From the NCBI GenBank assembly GCA_030827125.1, contig JAURFD010000012.1:17463-81462 (forward strand): DNA of 64,000 nt, read 5' to 3'. Position 1 is the first letter of the stretch. Every line of letters starts with the position of its first letter. The stretch is from Candidatus Nanopelagicales bacterium (GTDB taxonomy: Bacteria > Actinomycetota > Actinomycetes > S36-B12). The translations under genes were made by a program, and so were the position numbers. The notes beneath the pieces are model-generated. The model worked only from the letters and a program-made list of their open reading frames with translations, made no database searches and had not been told where the DNA came from. Positions 21,348 through 31,153 of this stretch are shown here, one piece after another.

Positions 21348-24300
21348 TGCCGCGCCGCGACGACCTTGCGTCGGTACTCGTGATCGGCTCGGGCCCCATC
21401 GTCATCGGTCAGGCGTGCGAATTCGACTACTCCGGCACTCAGGCCTGTCGAGTGCTGCGCGCCGAGGGCATCCGTGTCATCCTCGTCAACTCCAATCCGG
21501 CGACGATCATGACCGACCCTGAGTTCGCGGATGCGACGTACATCGAGCCCATCACTCCGGAGTTCGTCGAACGCATCATTGCGCGGGAGCGGCCTGATGC
21601 CCTCCTGCCGACGCTCGGCGGACAGACAGCACTCAACACCGCGATTGCCCTGCATAACAGTGGAGTCCTAGAGCGTTACAACGTTGAACTGATCGGCGCC
21701 GACGTTGATGCCATCGAGCGGGGCGAGAACCGCGAGATCTTCCGGAGGATCGTGGCGGAGATCGGCGGAGAGAGTGCGCGATCGGTGATCTGCCACACGC
21801 TGGAGGAGTGCCTCGGGGCAGTCGAGCAACTCGGCTACCCCGTTGTCGTGCGCCCGTCCTTCACGATGGGCGGGGCCGGATCGGGCATGGCCTACGACGA
21901 GTCCGACCTCCGCCGCATCGCCGGCAACGGACTGCAGGCGAGTCCCACCACCGAGGTCCTCCTCGAAGAGTCGATCCTTGGCTGGAAGGAGTACGAACTC
22001 GAACTCATGCGGGACCGCCACGACAACGTCGTGGTCATCTGTTCCATTGAGAACCTCGACCCCATGGGTGTGCACACCGGGGACTCGATCACTGTGGCGC
22101 CCGCCCTGACGCTCACCGACCGCGAGTATCAGAGGATGCGCAATCAGGCCATCGACATCATTCGCGCCGTCGGCGTTGACACCGGTGGCTGCAACATCCA
22201 GTTCGCGGTCAACCCTGACGACGGTCGACTGATCGTGATCGAGATGAATCCGCGCGTCTCACGGTCGTCTGCGCTCGCGTCGAAAGCCACGGGCTTCCCC
22301 ATCGCCAAAATCGCCGCCAAACTCGCCGTGGGCTACACCCTGGACGAAATTCCCAACGACATTACGGCGGAGACGCCGGCGTCGTTCGAGCCCACCTTGG
22401 ACTACATCGTGGTCAAGATCCCACGTTTTGCCTTCGAGAAGTTCCCCCAGGCAGATCCGGTCCTCACCACCACAATGAAGTCGGTGGGGGAGGCCATGGC
22501 CATCGGCCGCAACTTCACCGAGGCGCTGCAAAAGGCACTGCGCTCCATGGAACGCGGCGACGCTGTCTTCGCCTGGCCGGACAGTCGCGCTGATGTCGAC
22601 CTCGAGGATCTGCTGGAGTCCGTGCGCACGCCCCACGATGGGCGACTTCGTGAGGTGCAGCAGGCGCTGTGGGCCGGGGCCACCGTCGAGCAGATGCACG
22701 AGCTCACCGATATCGATCCGTGGTTCCTCGAACAGATCATGATGATCAACGACATCGCCGATGAGCTGCGGGCCGTCCCCGAACTCGACGTCGACCTCCT
22801 ACGCGAGGCGAAGCGTCACGGCTTCTCTGATGTGCAGATCGCACGCCTTCGCGGCACGGACGAGGCGAGCATTCGTGCGTATCGCCATGACCGCGGACTG
22901 CGGCCGGTGTACAAGACCGTGGACACCTGCGCCGCCGAATTCGCTGCCCGGACGCCTTACCACTACTCGGCGTACGACGAGGAGACAGAGGTTGAGCCCG
23001 GCCACGCCCCGAAGGTCATCATCTTGGGCTCCGGGCCCAATCGCATCGGGCAGGGCATCGAGTTCGACTACTCCTGTGTCCACGCGTCCATGACCCTGCG
23101 CGAGGCCGGGTTCGAGACGGTGATGGTCAACTGCAACCCCGAGACCGTCTCCACCGACTACGACACCTCTGATCGCCTCTACTTCGAGCCGCTGACCCTT
23201 GAAGATGTCCTCGAAGTGGTACACGCGGAGTCCCAGGCGGGCGAGATCGCCGGTGTCGTCGTTCAACTCGGCGGGCAGACCCCACTCGGTCTTGCGCGGG
23301 CCCTCAAGGAGGCGGGAGTCCCCATCGTCGGAACCTCACCGGAATCCATCCATCTCGCCGAGGATCGTGGTGCCTTCGGCGCCCTGCTCACAGAGGCTGG
23401 ACTCCCGGCGCCACGTTTCGGCACGGCCTTCTCCTTTGAAGAGGCGCGCAGCATCGCTGACGAGATTGGTTACCCGGTCCTTGTCCGACCCTCCTATGTG
23501 CTGGGCGGCCGCGGGATGGAGATCGTCTACGACGACGACATGTTGCGTGGCTATCTCGAGCGGGCGACACAGATCAACCCCGAGCATCCCGTCCTCGTGG
23601 ATCGCTTCCTCGACGATGCGCTGGAGATTGACGTCGACGCGCTGTATGACGGCACCGATCTATTTCTTGGTGGGGTCATGGAACACATCGAAGAGGCCGG
23701 AATTCATTCTGGTGACTCGGCGTGCGCTCTGCCGCCGGTGTCCCTGGGCCTGCAGGAGATCGAACGTATTCGCGAATCGACACGACTGCTCGCGGAGGGG
23801 ATCGGCGTCCGTGGGCTGATGAATGTTCAGTACGCCTTGGCCGGGGGTGTGTTGCACGTCCTCGAAGCCAACCCGCGTGCTTCGCGCACCGTGCCGTTCG
23901 TGTCCAAGGCCATCGGGATCCCGCTGGCCAAGGCGGCCGCCCGCATCATGCTCGGAGCAACCATCGCGGACTTACGCGGGGAGGGCATGCTGCCGACCGT
24001 CGGTGACGGAGGCACCCTGCCGGCCGGGGGGCCGGTCGCGGTCAAGGAGGCGGTGCTGCCCTTCGGCCGCTTCCACGGAGTCGACACCGTCCTCGGTCCC
24101 GAGATGCGCTCCACGGGTGAAGTCATGGGGATTGATGCCCACTTCGGTACGGCCTTCGCCAAATCGCAGGCCGCGACCTATGCTCGCGGATTGCCCACGT
24201 CGGGCAGCGTCTTTGTCTCGGTCGCTGATCGTGACAAACGGTCGATGATTTTCCCCGTCAAGCGACTGGCCGATCTCGGCTTCACGATCCTCGCGACGGA

Positions 24301-24679
24301 CGGCACCGCGGAGGTCCTGCGCCGGTACGGGCTCAAGGTGGACCTGCTACGCAAAGCGCGATTCGGCACCGGTCCCGCGGGTGAACCCACTACGGTCGAC
24401 GCCATCATGGCCGGCGACGTCGATCTCATCATCAACACGCCCTTCGGAGTCGGCCCGCGCCTGGACGGCTACGAGATCCGCACGGCCGCGGTGATCAAGG
24501 GCGTCCCGTGCATCACGACAGTCCAGGGACTGGCGGCCACCGTCCTCGGTATCGAGGCACTTGTCGCGAGCGTTGGTGGCGAACCGATCGGCGTGCGGTC
24601 CATCCAGGAGTACGCCGCCGATCTCACGGCCCTGCGCGATGCCCAAGCGGCAAGCCAATCCCAGGAGGGAAGCGCCTGA
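21347..24679 (+). CDS. carB: Carbamoyl phosphate synthase large subunit
   Basis: Makes carbamoyl phosphate from bicarbonate, ammonia and two ATP, for both pyrimidine and arginine synthesis. The 1110 residues contain the duplicated synthetase halves: the first with [31 protein letters not shown] and MGGAGSGM, the second with [19 protein letters not shown] and [12 protein letters not shown]. The C-terminal MGS-like allosteric domain starts near residue 955 ([30 protein letters not shown]). It is coupled to carA and pyrK by one-base overlaps of stop and start. Confidence 0.97.
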   Translation: MPRRDDLASVLVIGSGPIVIGQACEFDYSGTQACRVLRAEGIRVILVNSNPATIMTDPEFADATYIEPITPEFVERIIARERPDALLPTLGGQTALNTAIALHNSGVLERYNVELIGADVDAIERGENREIFRRIVAEIGGESARSVICHTLEECLGAVEQLGYPVVVRPSFTMGGAGSGMAYDESDLRRIAGNGLQASPTTEVLLEESILGWKEYELELMRDRHDNVVVICSIENLDPMGVHTGDSITVAPALTLTDREYQRMRNQAIDIIRAVGVDTGGCNIQFAVNPDDGRLIVIEMNPRVSRSSALASKATGFPIAKIAAKLAVGYTLDEIPNDITAETPASFEPTLDYIVVKIPRFAFEKFPQADPVLTTTMKSVGEAMAIGRNFTEALQKALRSMERGDAVFAWPDSRADVDLEDLLESVRTPHDGRLREVQQALWAGATVEQMHELTDIDPWFLEQIMMINDIADELRAVPELDVDLLREAKRHGFSDVQIARLRGTDEASIRAYRHDRGLRPVYKTVDTCAAEFAARTPYHYSAYDEETEVEPGHAPKVIILGSGPNRIGQGIEFDYSCVHASMTLREAGFETVMVNCNPETVSTDYDTSDRLYFEPLTLEDVLEVVHAESQAGEIAGVVVQLGGQTPLGLARALKEAGVPIVGTSPESIHLAEDRGAFGALLTEAGLPAPRFGTAFSFEEARSIADEIGYPVLVRPSYVLGGRGMEIVYDDDMLRGYLERATQINPEHPVLVDRFLDDALEIDVDALYDGTDLFLGGVMEHIEEAGIHSGDSACALPPVSLGLQEIERIRESTRLLAEGIGVRGLMNVQYALAGGVLHVLEANPRASRTVPFVSKAIGIPLAKAAARIMLGATIADLRGEGMLPTVGDGGTLPAGGPVAVKEAVLPFGRFHGVDTVLGPEMRSTGEVMGIDAHFGTAFAKSQAATYARGLPTSGSVFVSVADRDKRSMIFPVKRLADLGFTILATDGTAEVLRRYGLKVDLLRKARFGTGPAGEPTTVDAIMAGDVDLIINTPFGVGPRLDGYEIRTAAVIKGVPCITTVQGLAATVLGIEALVASVGGEPIGVRSIQEYAADLTALRDAQAASQSQEGSA

Positions 24680-25536
24680 TGCCCATCCAGACACGCGGCG
24701 AAGTTGTCACGGTTCGCCGAGCCGGGGCGTACTCGGTGCTGACGATCACCGCCCCGGGAGTTCCCGAACTCACGCGGCCGGGTCACTTTGCCGCGTTGGC
24801 GATCGGGGACCTCAACACGAGCGGACTGCTGCTGCGACGGGCGTTTTCGATCCATGGCGTGCAGTCGCGTGGCATCTACGGCGGAACGATCGACCTGGTG
24901 ATCTCCGACGTCGGGGAGGGCACGCACTGGTTGTTGCAGCGTCGCCGCGGGGACGCCGTCGACATCATTGCCCCCTTGGGTCGGCCCTTCGCACTTCCGC
25001 GGGAGCCGGTGTCGTGCACGCTGGTGGGCGGGGGATACGGCTCCGCCCCGCTCTTCATGCTCGCCGAGCAACTGCGGGAGCGCGGCTGCCGCGTAGACAT
25101 CGTGCTCGGAGCCGCCACCGAGCAGCGACTCTTCGGTGTGCTCGAGGCCAAGCGCAGCGCCACAACCGTGACGATCACAACGGAGGATGGTTCCGCCGGC
25201 GAGCGTGGCCGCGTGACCGACCAGCTCGAGATGGTCATGGAGCGCGCCGGTTCTGAGGTTGTCTACGCCTGTGGCCCGATGGGCATGCTGGCCGCGGTGT
25301 CCGAGCTTGCGCAGGTACGCGGGGCGTATAGCCAGTGCGCCGTGGAGGAGTCCATGGCCTGCGGTATCGGTGTGTGCATGAGCTGTGTCATTCCCGTTAT
25401 CGGGGACGACGGCATTACTCGCATGGTTCGCTCCTGCGTTGAGGGTCCGGTGTTTCGCGGGGAGCGAGTTCGATGGGATGACATCGGGACCGTTCCGGCC
25501 GACACGCTCGGTGCGCCGACGGCGGGGGGGCACTGA
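24679..25536 (+). CDS. pyrK: Dihydroorotate dehydrogenase electron transfer subunit
   Basis: FAD and 2Fe-2S subunit that lets class 1B dihydroorotate dehydrogenase use NAD+. The 285 residues show an FAD-binding barrel (LLLRRAFSIHG), the NAD-binding fold (LVGGGYGSAPLF, YACGPMGML) and the four iron-sulfur cysteines in ACGIGVCMSCVIPV and SCVEGPVF. The ATG at 24679 overlaps the carB TGA; the long upstream frame runs inside carB and is not used. It is directly followed by pyrD, forming the 1B pair. Confidence 0.93.
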   Translation: MPIQTRGEVVTVRRAGAYSVLTITAPGVPELTRPGHFAALAIGDLNTSGLLLRRAFSIHGVQSRGIYGGTIDLVISDVGEGTHWLLQRRRGDAVDIIAPLGRPFALPREPVSCTLVGGGYGSAPLFMLAEQLRERGCRVDIVLGAATEQRLFGVLEAKRSATTVTITTEDGSAGERGRVTDQLEMVMERAGSEVVYACGPMGMLAAVSELAQVRGAYSQCAVEESMACGIGVCMSCVIPVIGDDGITRMVRSCVEGPVFRGERVRWDDIGTVPADTLGAPTAGGH

Positions 25537-26561
25537 TGACACGGGCCGTGGTGCGCTTCGACACCGGCGGTGATCTCCCCGCGCCGAACGTCGACATGAC
25601 CGCAACACTGAGCACCTTCGAGATGCCCAGTCCTATCCTCACCGCGTCCGGGTGTGCGGCCGCGGGCCGCGAACTCGACCAATTCTTCGACGTCACGCGG
25701 CTCGGTGCCATGGTCACCAAGAGCATCATGATGGAGCCGCGCTCGGGTCGGGCAACTCCCCGCATCGCGGAGACGCCGAGCGGGATGCTCAACTCCATTG
25801 GCTTGCAGGGCCCCGGCGTGCACGCTTTCTTGGAGCAGGACCTCGCCTGGCTGCGTGAGCGAGGGGCCCGTGTGATCGTGTCCATCGCCGGGGGAACCAC
25901 ACAGGAGTACGAGGACCTCGCCAAGATCCTGCGGACCCAGGAGGGGATCGACGCGATCGAGGTCAATATTTCCTGCCCCAATGTGGCTGATCGCGGCCAG
26001 GTCTTCGCCTGCCGCGCTGATTCCGCGGCCGGGGTGGTCGCCAGCGTGCGCCGATCCAGCGATCCGAGCATCCCCATCCTCGCCAAGTTGTCACCTGATG
26101 TGACCGACCTCGCGACGATCGCGGTGGCCTGTGAGCGCGCGGGCGCCGATGGGCTGACTCTGATCAACACCACCCTGGGCGTGGTGGTTGACACGGACAC
26201 CATGCGGCCTGCCCTCGCTGGAATCACCGGTGGACTGTCCGGTCCGGCGATTAAGCCCATCGCCGTGCGGTGCATTTGGCAGGTACGCGAGGTTCTGCCC
26301 GACATTCCGATCCTCGGTGTCGGTGGAGTACGCAGCGGGCTCGATGCCTTGGAATTGATCCTCGCCGGCGCCAACGCCGTCTCTGTCGGCACGACGGTCT
26401 TTCGTGACCCGAGTGCTCCTCTTCGCATCCACAGCGACCTCGCCGTGGCCCTGGCAGACCGAGGATTCGAGCGGCTTTCCGATGCCGTGTCCTTCGCGCA
26501 TCGCGAGCCAGATCTGGACGCTGTCGAGGTGGATGAACCTGAGGTCCCCGAATGGCTGTGA
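25536..26561 (+). CDS. pyrD: Dihydroorotate dehydrogenase, class 1B catalytic subunit
   Basis: Oxidises dihydroorotate to orotate with FMN. A 341-residue TIM barrel with LTASGCAAAGREL, TKSIMMEPRSGR, NSIGLQGPG, EVNISCPNVADRG containing the class 1 catalytic Cys, AKLSPDVTD, INTTLG, GGLSGPAIKPIA, and the FMN phosphate loop LGVGGVRSG. The ATG at 25536 overlaps the pyrK stop. Homologues usually start closer to MTATLSTFEMPSP, so the in-frame ATG at 25596 may be the true start. This is the soluble NAD-linked type; many actinobacteria instead use the membrane quinone-linked class 2 enzyme. Confidence 0.93.
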   Translation: MTRAVVRFDTGGDLPAPNVDMTATLSTFEMPSPILTASGCAAAGRELDQFFDVTRLGAMVTKSIMMEPRSGRATPRIAETPSGMLNSIGLQGPGVHAFLEQDLAWLRERGARVIVSIAGGTTQEYEDLAKILRTQEGIDAIEVNISCPNVADRGQVFACRADSAAGVVASVRRSSDPSIPILAKLSPDVTDLATIAVACERAGADGLTLINTTLGVVVDTDTMRPALAGITGGLSGPAIKPIAVRCIWQVREVLPDIPILGVGGVRSGLDALELILAGANAVSVGTTVFRDPSAPLRIHSDLAVALADRGFERLSDAVSFAHREPDLDAVEVDEPEVPEWL

Positions 26562-27286
26562 CCGCCGCACCCGTAGCTGTCGCGCTCGATGCACCCGACC
26601 TGGCGACCCTGGAAGCGTGGGCGACGGCGGTGGGTCCGCACGTGTCCACGGTGAAGGTGGGGCTGGAGACCTTCCTGCGTGATGGCGAAGCTGCTGCGGC
26701 GGCCGCCCGCCGTGGCGCTCCGGAGGCGGCACTGTTCTTGGACCTCAAACTCCATGACATTCCGGCGACCGTGGGCGGTGCCGCCCGGGCCGTGAGCGCC
26801 CTGCGGCCGGATTTCCTCACCGTGCACGCGTCGGGGGGTGCGGCCATGATCGCGGCCGCCGCCGAGGCGGTGCCCGACACCCGAATCGTCGCCGTCACGA
26901 TCCTCACCTCGCTGACCTCGGATGATCTCGTGGCCATGGGACTACTCCCGCATGGTGCAAACGCCGATGACGTCCGTGAGCTCGCTGTCCGACTCGCGGT
27001 CGAGGCCACGGCCGCGGGTGCGCGTGCTGTGGTGTGTTCGCCGGAGGAGGTCGCTGATATTCGGGCCGGACTCCTCGCCGCCGACCGACGCGACGTCGTC
27101 CTCATCACACCGGGTGTCCGGCCCGCAGGGGCCGCCCTCGGCGATCAGCGCCGAGTGGCGACACCCGCCGAAGCCCTGGCGCGCGGCGCGGACCTCCTCG
27201 TGATCGGCCGCCCCATCACCGCGGCAGCGGACCCGGGTGCGGCTGCCGCGGCCATCGCCGCCGAGATCGCGAACGGCGATGCCTGA
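26552..27286 (+). CDS. pyrF: Orotidine 5'-phosphate decarboxylase
   Basis: Last step to UMP. A 244-residue TIM barrel with the catalytic Asp-Lys-Asp array in [14 protein letters not shown], the early substrate Asp in VALDAPD, TVHASGG, VTILTS, and the phosphate loop [10 protein letters not shown] preceded by ITPGVRP. The LDLKLHDIP signature marks the B. subtilis/E. coli-type enzyme rather than the longer type found in Mycobacterium. It overlaps pyrD by 10 nt and the next gene by 8 nt. Confidence 0.95.
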   Translation: MAVTAAPVAVALDAPDLATLEAWATAVGPHVSTVKVGLETFLRDGEAAAAAARRGAPEAALFLDLKLHDIPATVGGAARAVSALRPDFLTVHASGGAAMIAAAAEAVPDTRIVAVTILTSLTSDDLVAMGLLPHGANADDVRELAVRLAVEATAAGARAVVCSPEEVADIRAGLLAADRRDVVLITPGVRPAGAALGDQRRVATPAEALARGADLLVIGRPITAAADPGAAAAAIAAEIANGDA

Positions 27287-28172
27287 CGAACTCCCGCGCC
27301 TTGATGACAATGCGCGGGCCCGCGGGCGCGAGCAGGCTCTCATCGCGCGACGTGCACGGGCGCAGATCAAGGCGGATTTGGCAGACGGGCGACGCACGCC
27401 CGCGGATGTCATTGCCGCGCGCCTGGACGATCCGATCGTCGGACGCATGAAGGTGCGGGACTTCCTCCACGCATTGCCCGGCGTCGGCGATGTGCGCACC
27501 GATCAGATCATGGCTGAGTGCGCGATCGCCGATTCGCGACGAATGCGCGGGTTGGGCGAGCACCAGGAGCGCTGCCTCTTGCGCTGCGTCTCGGGGCCGA
27601 GTCGGCCACGAGGGCGCCTGCTCGTGCTGTCCGGTCCGTCCGGAGCAGGCAAGTCCAGCGTCGTCAGCCTGCTGAGGGAACGTCACCCGGAAATCGTGTT
27701 CTCGGTCTCGGTGACGACCCGCCGACCGAGGCCCGGTGAGGTGGACGGCGTGCACTACCACTTCATCGACGAGACGACCTTTGCGCGGATGATTGAGGAG
27801 GGCCAACTCCTCGAATGGGCGGAGTTCGCCGGCAATCGCTACGGCACGCCCGCGGCACCCGTCGACGATCTCCTCCAAGCCGGGCGTCCGGTGCTGCTCG
27901 AGATCGAACTGCAGGGGGCCCGACAGGTGCGGCTTAGCGCCCCCGAGGCGGTCTTCGTCTTCTTGGCCCCACCCTCCTGGGAAACCCTCGTGGACCGGCT
28001 GGAGGGACGACGTACCGAGGCTCCGGAGGTGATTGCCCAGCGACTGGCCACGGCCAAGGTCGAACTCGCCGCGGAGCCCGAATTCGACCGGACGGTCGTC
28101 AACGACGTCGTGGCGCGTGCTGCCGACGAGATCGCCGGACTTCTCGGGGTGGGCACCTCGGCCACCTCCTAG
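27279..28172 (+). CDS. gmk: Fused actinobacterial integration host factor (mIHF) and guanylate kinase
   Basis: One open frame of 297 residues joins two proteins that are usually separate neighbours. Residues about 10-102 match actinobacterial integration host factor: [11 protein letters not shown], the region around [14 protein letters not shown], and the DNA-contacting helix-turn end [10 protein letters not shown]. Residues about 113-297 are guanylate kinase (GMP to GDP): P-loop GPSGAGKS at 119-126, [35 protein letters not shown] and ELQGARQVR. No stop codon separates them; only about ten residues link the two domains. An AGGAG at 27565-27569 precedes a TTG (codon 101) by 9 nt, so a free 197-residue kinase could also be made. 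The ATG overlaps pyrF by 8 nt. Confidence 0.88.
   Translation: MPDELPRLDDNARARGREQALIARRARAQIKADLADGRRTPADVIAARLDDPIVGRMKVRDFLHALPGVGDVRTDQIMAECAIADSRRMRGLGEHQERCLLRCVSGPSRPRGRLLVLSGPSGAGKSSVVSLLRERHPEIVFSVSVTTRRPRPGEVDGVHYHFIDETTFARMIEEGQLLEWAEFAGNRYGTPAAPVDDLLQAGRPVLLEIELQGARQVRLSAPEAVFVFLAPPSWETLVDRLEGRRTEAPEVIAQRLATAKVELAAEPEFDRTVVNDVVARAADEIAGLLGVGTSATS
27565..27581 (+). promoter_or_regulatory. Possible internal ribosome-binding site and TTG start for free Gmk
   Basis: AGGAG at 27565-27569 is followed after 9 nt by TTG at 27579-27581, in the frame of the fused gene and exactly at the mIHF-Gmk junction. It may be the relic of the original gmk start, or still used to make kinase without the DNA-binding domain. 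Confidence 0.4.
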
Positions 28173-28222
28173 CGGTCCCCGGTGGCCAGGCGGGCGAATC
28201 GCCGTACGGACCGCCCCTCGGG

Positions 28223-28228
28223 TAGACT
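28223..28228 (+). promoter_or_regulatory. Candidate -10 box for rpoZ
   Basis: TAGACT lies in the 118-nt gap between gmk and rpoZ, 62 nt before the rpoZ ATG, and fits the TANNNT form of actinobacterial -10 boxes. No clear -35 is seen. A CCAGGAG sequence further down (about 28263) could take part in ribosome binding. Confidence 0.35.
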
Positions 28229-28290
28229 CACCACTCGGCCCGCAGCTCGCGCGGCCGAACGTCCAGGAGTTCCTCGCGAAAGGCCGTCCC

Positions 28291-28599
28291 ATGTCTTCTT
28301 CCACGCGCCCCGAGGGCATCACCTACCCCCCGATCGATGATCTGTTGGACAAGACCGACTCTAAGTACTCGCTGGTCATCTACGCCGCCAAGCGCGCGCG
28401 TCAGATCAACGCCTACTACAGCCAGCTCGGCGAGGGCCTCCTGGAATACGTCGGACCGCTGGTGGAGACCCACGTGCAGGAGAAGCCGCTTTCCATCGCC
28501 ATGCGGGAGATCGACGCCGGCCTGCTCACCTCCGAGCCCTACGATCCCGCCGCTGAGCCGGCGGTGGTCGAGGTCATCGTGGACGAGGATCTTTCCTGA
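28291..28599 (+). CDS. rpoZ: RNA polymerase omega subunit
   Basis: Small subunit that helps assembly of RNA polymerase by holding the beta-prime chain. The 102 residues show the omega pattern: [28 protein letters not shown] split across residues 9-37, followed by [12 protein letters not shown] and [10 protein letters not shown]. The ATG at 28291 gives the normal length, although the same frame is open further upstream. The last four bases, CTGA, hold both its stop and the probable CTG start of coaBC. Confidence 0.95.
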   Translation: MSSSTRPEGITYPPIDDLLDKTDSKYSLVIYAAKRARQINAYYSQLGEGLLEYVGPLVETHVQEKPLSIAMREIDAGLLTSEPYDPAAEPAVVEVIVDEDLS

Positions 28600-29798
28600 C
28601 CGCACGCATCCTCCTCGGCGTCTCAGGAGGCATCGCCGCCTACAAGGCGTGCACCCTCCTGAGGTTGCTGCGCGAGTCGGGCCATGACGTTCGGGTCGTG
28701 CCCACTGAGTCGGCCCTGAAGTTCGTGGGTGCCCCCACCTGGGAAGCCCTCTCCGGTCATCCGGTGCACACCGGTGTGTGGGATGACGTCAATCAGGTGC
28801 CCCACGTCTCGCTTGGCCGCTGGGCCGACCTGGTTGTGGTGGCACCGGCGACGGCGAACCTGTTGGCGCGGGCCGCGGTCGGACTCGCGGATGATCTGCT
28901 CACCAACACGCTGCTCACGGCCACCTGCCCCGTGCTACTCGCCCCGGCCATGCACACCGAGATGTGGCTCCATCCCGCGACCCAGGCCAACGTCGCGACC
29001 CTTCGCTCACGGGGCATCGAGGTCATCGAACCGGCCGTGGGGCGCCTGACCGGCGCCGACTCCGGTCCCGGCCGCCTGCCCGAGCCCGAGGATCTCTTCG
29101 CTCGAGTGCTGGCGGTGCTCGCCGCAGGGCCTTTGGCCGGGCGCCGCGTGATCGTGTCGGCCGGTGGCACGCGGGAACCGCTGGACCCGGTGCGCTACCT
29201 CGGCAACCGCTCCAGTGGTCGGCAGGGCTACGCCATCGCCGAGGTGGCCGCCGACATGGGTGCAGACGTCACGGTGGTGTCGGCGCATGTCGGCATCCCG
29301 GTGCCGCATGGCGTTGATGTCGTCGAGGCGGGCACCGCGGCCGACATGCTCGACGCCATGCACACGGCGAGCGCCGACGCCGACGTGGTCATCATGACGG
29401 CGGCGGTCGCCGACTTCCGTCCGGACGCCGTACGCGAGAGCAAGATCAAGAAGGTCGACGGTGCAGACCCCGAGCCCATCACCCTGGTCCGCAACCCGGA
29501 CATCCTCGTGGAGTTGGTGGGTCGGCGGCGCCCGGGACAGGTCATCGTGGGATTCGCGGCGGAGACCGCCCCCGACGAGGGAGCCCTGCTCGAACTGGCG
29601 CGCGACAAGGTCGCGCGTAAGGGCTGCGATCTGCTGGTCGCCAACGATGTCGGGGGAGAGCGCGTCTTCGGCCGGGATACGACCCGGGCGCTGATCCTGG
29701 ATGGCTCGGGCACGGTTCTCGCCGATGTTGCGGGCACCAAAGTGGACCTGGCTCGGCGGCTTCTTGAGGCCGTGGCTGATCGCCTCGACGACCGCTGA
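28596..29798 (+). CDS. coaBC: Bifunctional CoaBC: phosphopantothenoylcysteine decarboxylase / synthetase
   Basis: Two steps of coenzyme A synthesis: ligation of cysteine to phosphopantothenate (CoaB, C-terminal) and decarboxylation by an FMN enzyme (CoaC, N-terminal). CoaC motifs are [11 protein letters not shown], the catalytic His in [18 protein letters not shown] and APAMHTEMW; CoaB motifs are [34 protein letters not shown] and FAAET. The CoaC motif GGIAAYKA lies upstream of the first ATG, GTG or TTG in the frame (TTG at 28665). The only fitting start is CTG at 28596, which overlaps the rpoZ stop (CTGA) and has GAGGAT a few bases before it. With this start the protein is 400 residues, normal for the family. 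Confidence 0.9.
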   Translation: MTARILLGVSGGIAAYKACTLLRLLRESGHDVRVVPTESALKFVGAPTWEALSGHPVHTGVWDDVNQVPHVSLGRWADLVVVAPATANLLARAAVGLADDLLTNTLLTATCPVLLAPAMHTEMWLHPATQANVATLRSRGIEVIEPAVGRLTGADSGPGRLPEPEDLFARVLAVLAAGPLAGRRVIVSAGGTREPLDPVRYLGNRSSGRQGYAIAEVAADMGADVTVVSAHVGIPVPHGVDVVEAGTAADMLDAMHTASADADVVIMTAAVADFRPDAVRESKIKKVDGADPEPITLVRNPDILVELVGRRRPGQVIVGFAAETAPDEGALLELARDKVARKGCDLLVANDVGGERVFGRDTTRALILDGSGTVLADVAGTKVDLARRLLEAVADRLDDR

Positions 29799-29812
29799 CC
29801 TTGTAAGGTAAG

Positions 29813-29912
29813 CCGGTCAAGAGCGCCAGCATCAAGCCCCGGCTCGCTGGCCGGCAACCCTCGGCAACCGCGGTGGGGTGCCCCGGGTGAGGACTAGGTC
29901 CGCCACGGCGGG
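29813..29912 (+). ncRNA. SAM-IV-type riboswitch upstream of metK
   Basis: The leader carries the conserved series of the actinobacterial SAM-IV class: GGTCAAGAGCGCCAGC, ATCAAGCCCCGGCT, GCTGGCCGGCAACCCT, CAACCGCGGTGGGGTGCCCC and GGGTGAGGAC. The CGCCAGC and GCTGGC pieces pair as a core stem, and the GGTGGGGTGCC part matches the SAM-binding core shared with SAM-I. It ends about 40 nt before the metK start. S-adenosylmethionine binding should lower metK expression. Exact borders are approximate. Confidence 0.85.
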
Positions 29913-29950
29913 CAAGCGCGGGTCCGTTGACCCTCGACGAAGGGATGCTT

Positions 29951-31153
29951 GTGTCACGTCGCCTATTCACCTCCGAATCCGTCACCGAGGGTCATCCGGA
30001 CAAGATGGCCGATCAGATCAGCGACGCGATCCTCGACAGCCTGCTCGAGCAAGATCCGCGCAGTCGTGTTGCGGTGGAGACCCTGCTGACGACAGGCCAG
30101 GTGCACGTGGCGGGGGAGGTGACCACGGATGGCTATGCGGACGTGATGAACATCGTCCGTGACGTCGTCCTCGAGATCGGCTACGACCACTCGGAGAAGG
30201 GATTCGATGGTGAGTCCTGTGGTGTGTCGGTGTCTATCGGTGCGCAGTCGCCGGATATCGCGCAAGGCGTGAACGACGCGATCGAGGAGCGCGAGGGACA
30301 CAGCGTGGATCCCCTCGACCGTCAGGGCGCTGGCGATCAGGGACTGATGTTCGGATACGCCACGACGGACACGCCGACCCTCATGCCGCTGCCGATTTCG
30401 CTGGCGCATCGCCTTGCCGAGCAGCTCACTGCCGTGCGCAAGGACGGAACGATGGGCTATCTCCGTCCAGACGGCAAGACCCAGGTGACGATCGAGTACG
30501 ACGAGCAGGACAAGCCGCTGCGTATTGACACGATCGTCGTGTCGAGCCAGCACGCCAAGAACGTTGACCTGGACGGCACCTTGGCTCCGGAGATCCGCAA
30601 GCACGTCGTGGAGCCCATCCTGGCCCAGGTCGACCTGCCCAGTGACGACTTCCGCCTCCTGGTGAATCCCACCGGCCGCTTCGAGGTGGGTGGGCCGATG
30701 GGTGACGCGGGCCTGACCGGACGCAAGATCATCGTGGACACCTACGGCGGCATGGCCCGACATGGCGGCGGCGCGTTCAGCGGCAAGGATCCGTCGAAGG
30801 TGGATCGCTCGGCGGCCTACGCCATGCGGTGGGTTGCCAAGAACGTTGTGGCAGCCGGTCTTGCAGATCGATGCGAGGTGCAGGTGGCCTACGCGATCGG
30901 CAAGGCGCATCCCGTAGGTGTGTTCGTCGAGACGTTCGGCACCGGTGTGCTGCCGGACGAGCGGATTCAGGAGGCCGTGCTTGAGGTGTTTGATCTGCGT
31001 CCCGCCGCGATCATCCGGGACCTCGACCTGCTGCGGCCGATCTACCGCCCGACTGCGGCATACGGGCACTTCGGCCGGGAGTTGCCGGAGTTCACCTGGG
31101 AGCGGACCGATCGCTCCGACGCGCTGAAGGCAGCTGCCGCCGCGAAAGGCTAG
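29951..31153 (+). CDS. metK: S-adenosylmethionine synthetase
   Basis: Makes S-adenosylmethionine from methionine and ATP. The 400 residues have [20 protein letters not shown] split over residues 6-26, the central domain [12 protein letters not shown], the ATP/Met loops [32 protein letters not shown] and the signature [22 protein letters not shown] at 29951 follows a GAAGGGA ribosome-binding site by 5 nt; a TTG at 29927 and an ATG at 29945 are in frame but badly placed. Its 3' end meets the gene on the other strand so that the CTAG at 31150-31153 contains both stop codons. Confidence 0.96.
   Translation: MSRRLFTSESVTEGHPDKMADQISDAILDSLLEQDPRSRVAVETLLTTGQVHVAGEVTTDGYADVMNIVRDVVLEIGYDHSEKGFDGESCGVSVSIGAQSPDIAQGVNDAIEEREGHSVDPLDRQGAGDQGLMFGYATTDTPTLMPLPISLAHRLAEQLTAVRKDGTMGYLRPDGKTQVTIEYDEQDKPLRIDTIVVSSQHAKNVDLDGTLAPEIRKHVVEPILAQVDLPSDDFRLLVNPTGRFEVGGPMGDAGLTGRKIIVDTYGGMARHGGGAFSGKDPSKVDRSAAYAMRWVAKNVVAAGLADRCEVQVAYAIGKAHPVGVFVETFGTGVLPDERIQEAVLEVFDLRPAAIIRDLDLLRPIYRPTAAYGHFGRELPEFTWERTDRSDALKAAAAAKG

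Noticed and set aside
24469..25608. Minus-strand open frame (379 codons) opposite carB and pyrK
   Set aside because: Shadow of the coding strand; no recognisable domain and no ribosome-binding site.
25415..26827. Minus-strand open frame (470 codons) opposite pyrK, pyrD and pyrF
   Set aside because: Antisense to conserved genes, very rich in Ser/Arg/Ala/Pro with no motif; a product of GC-rich third positions.
28033..28290. Upstream extension of rpoZ into the end of the gmk frame
   Set aside because: The extension is the out-of-frame reading of guanylate kinase and adds nothing conserved to omega.
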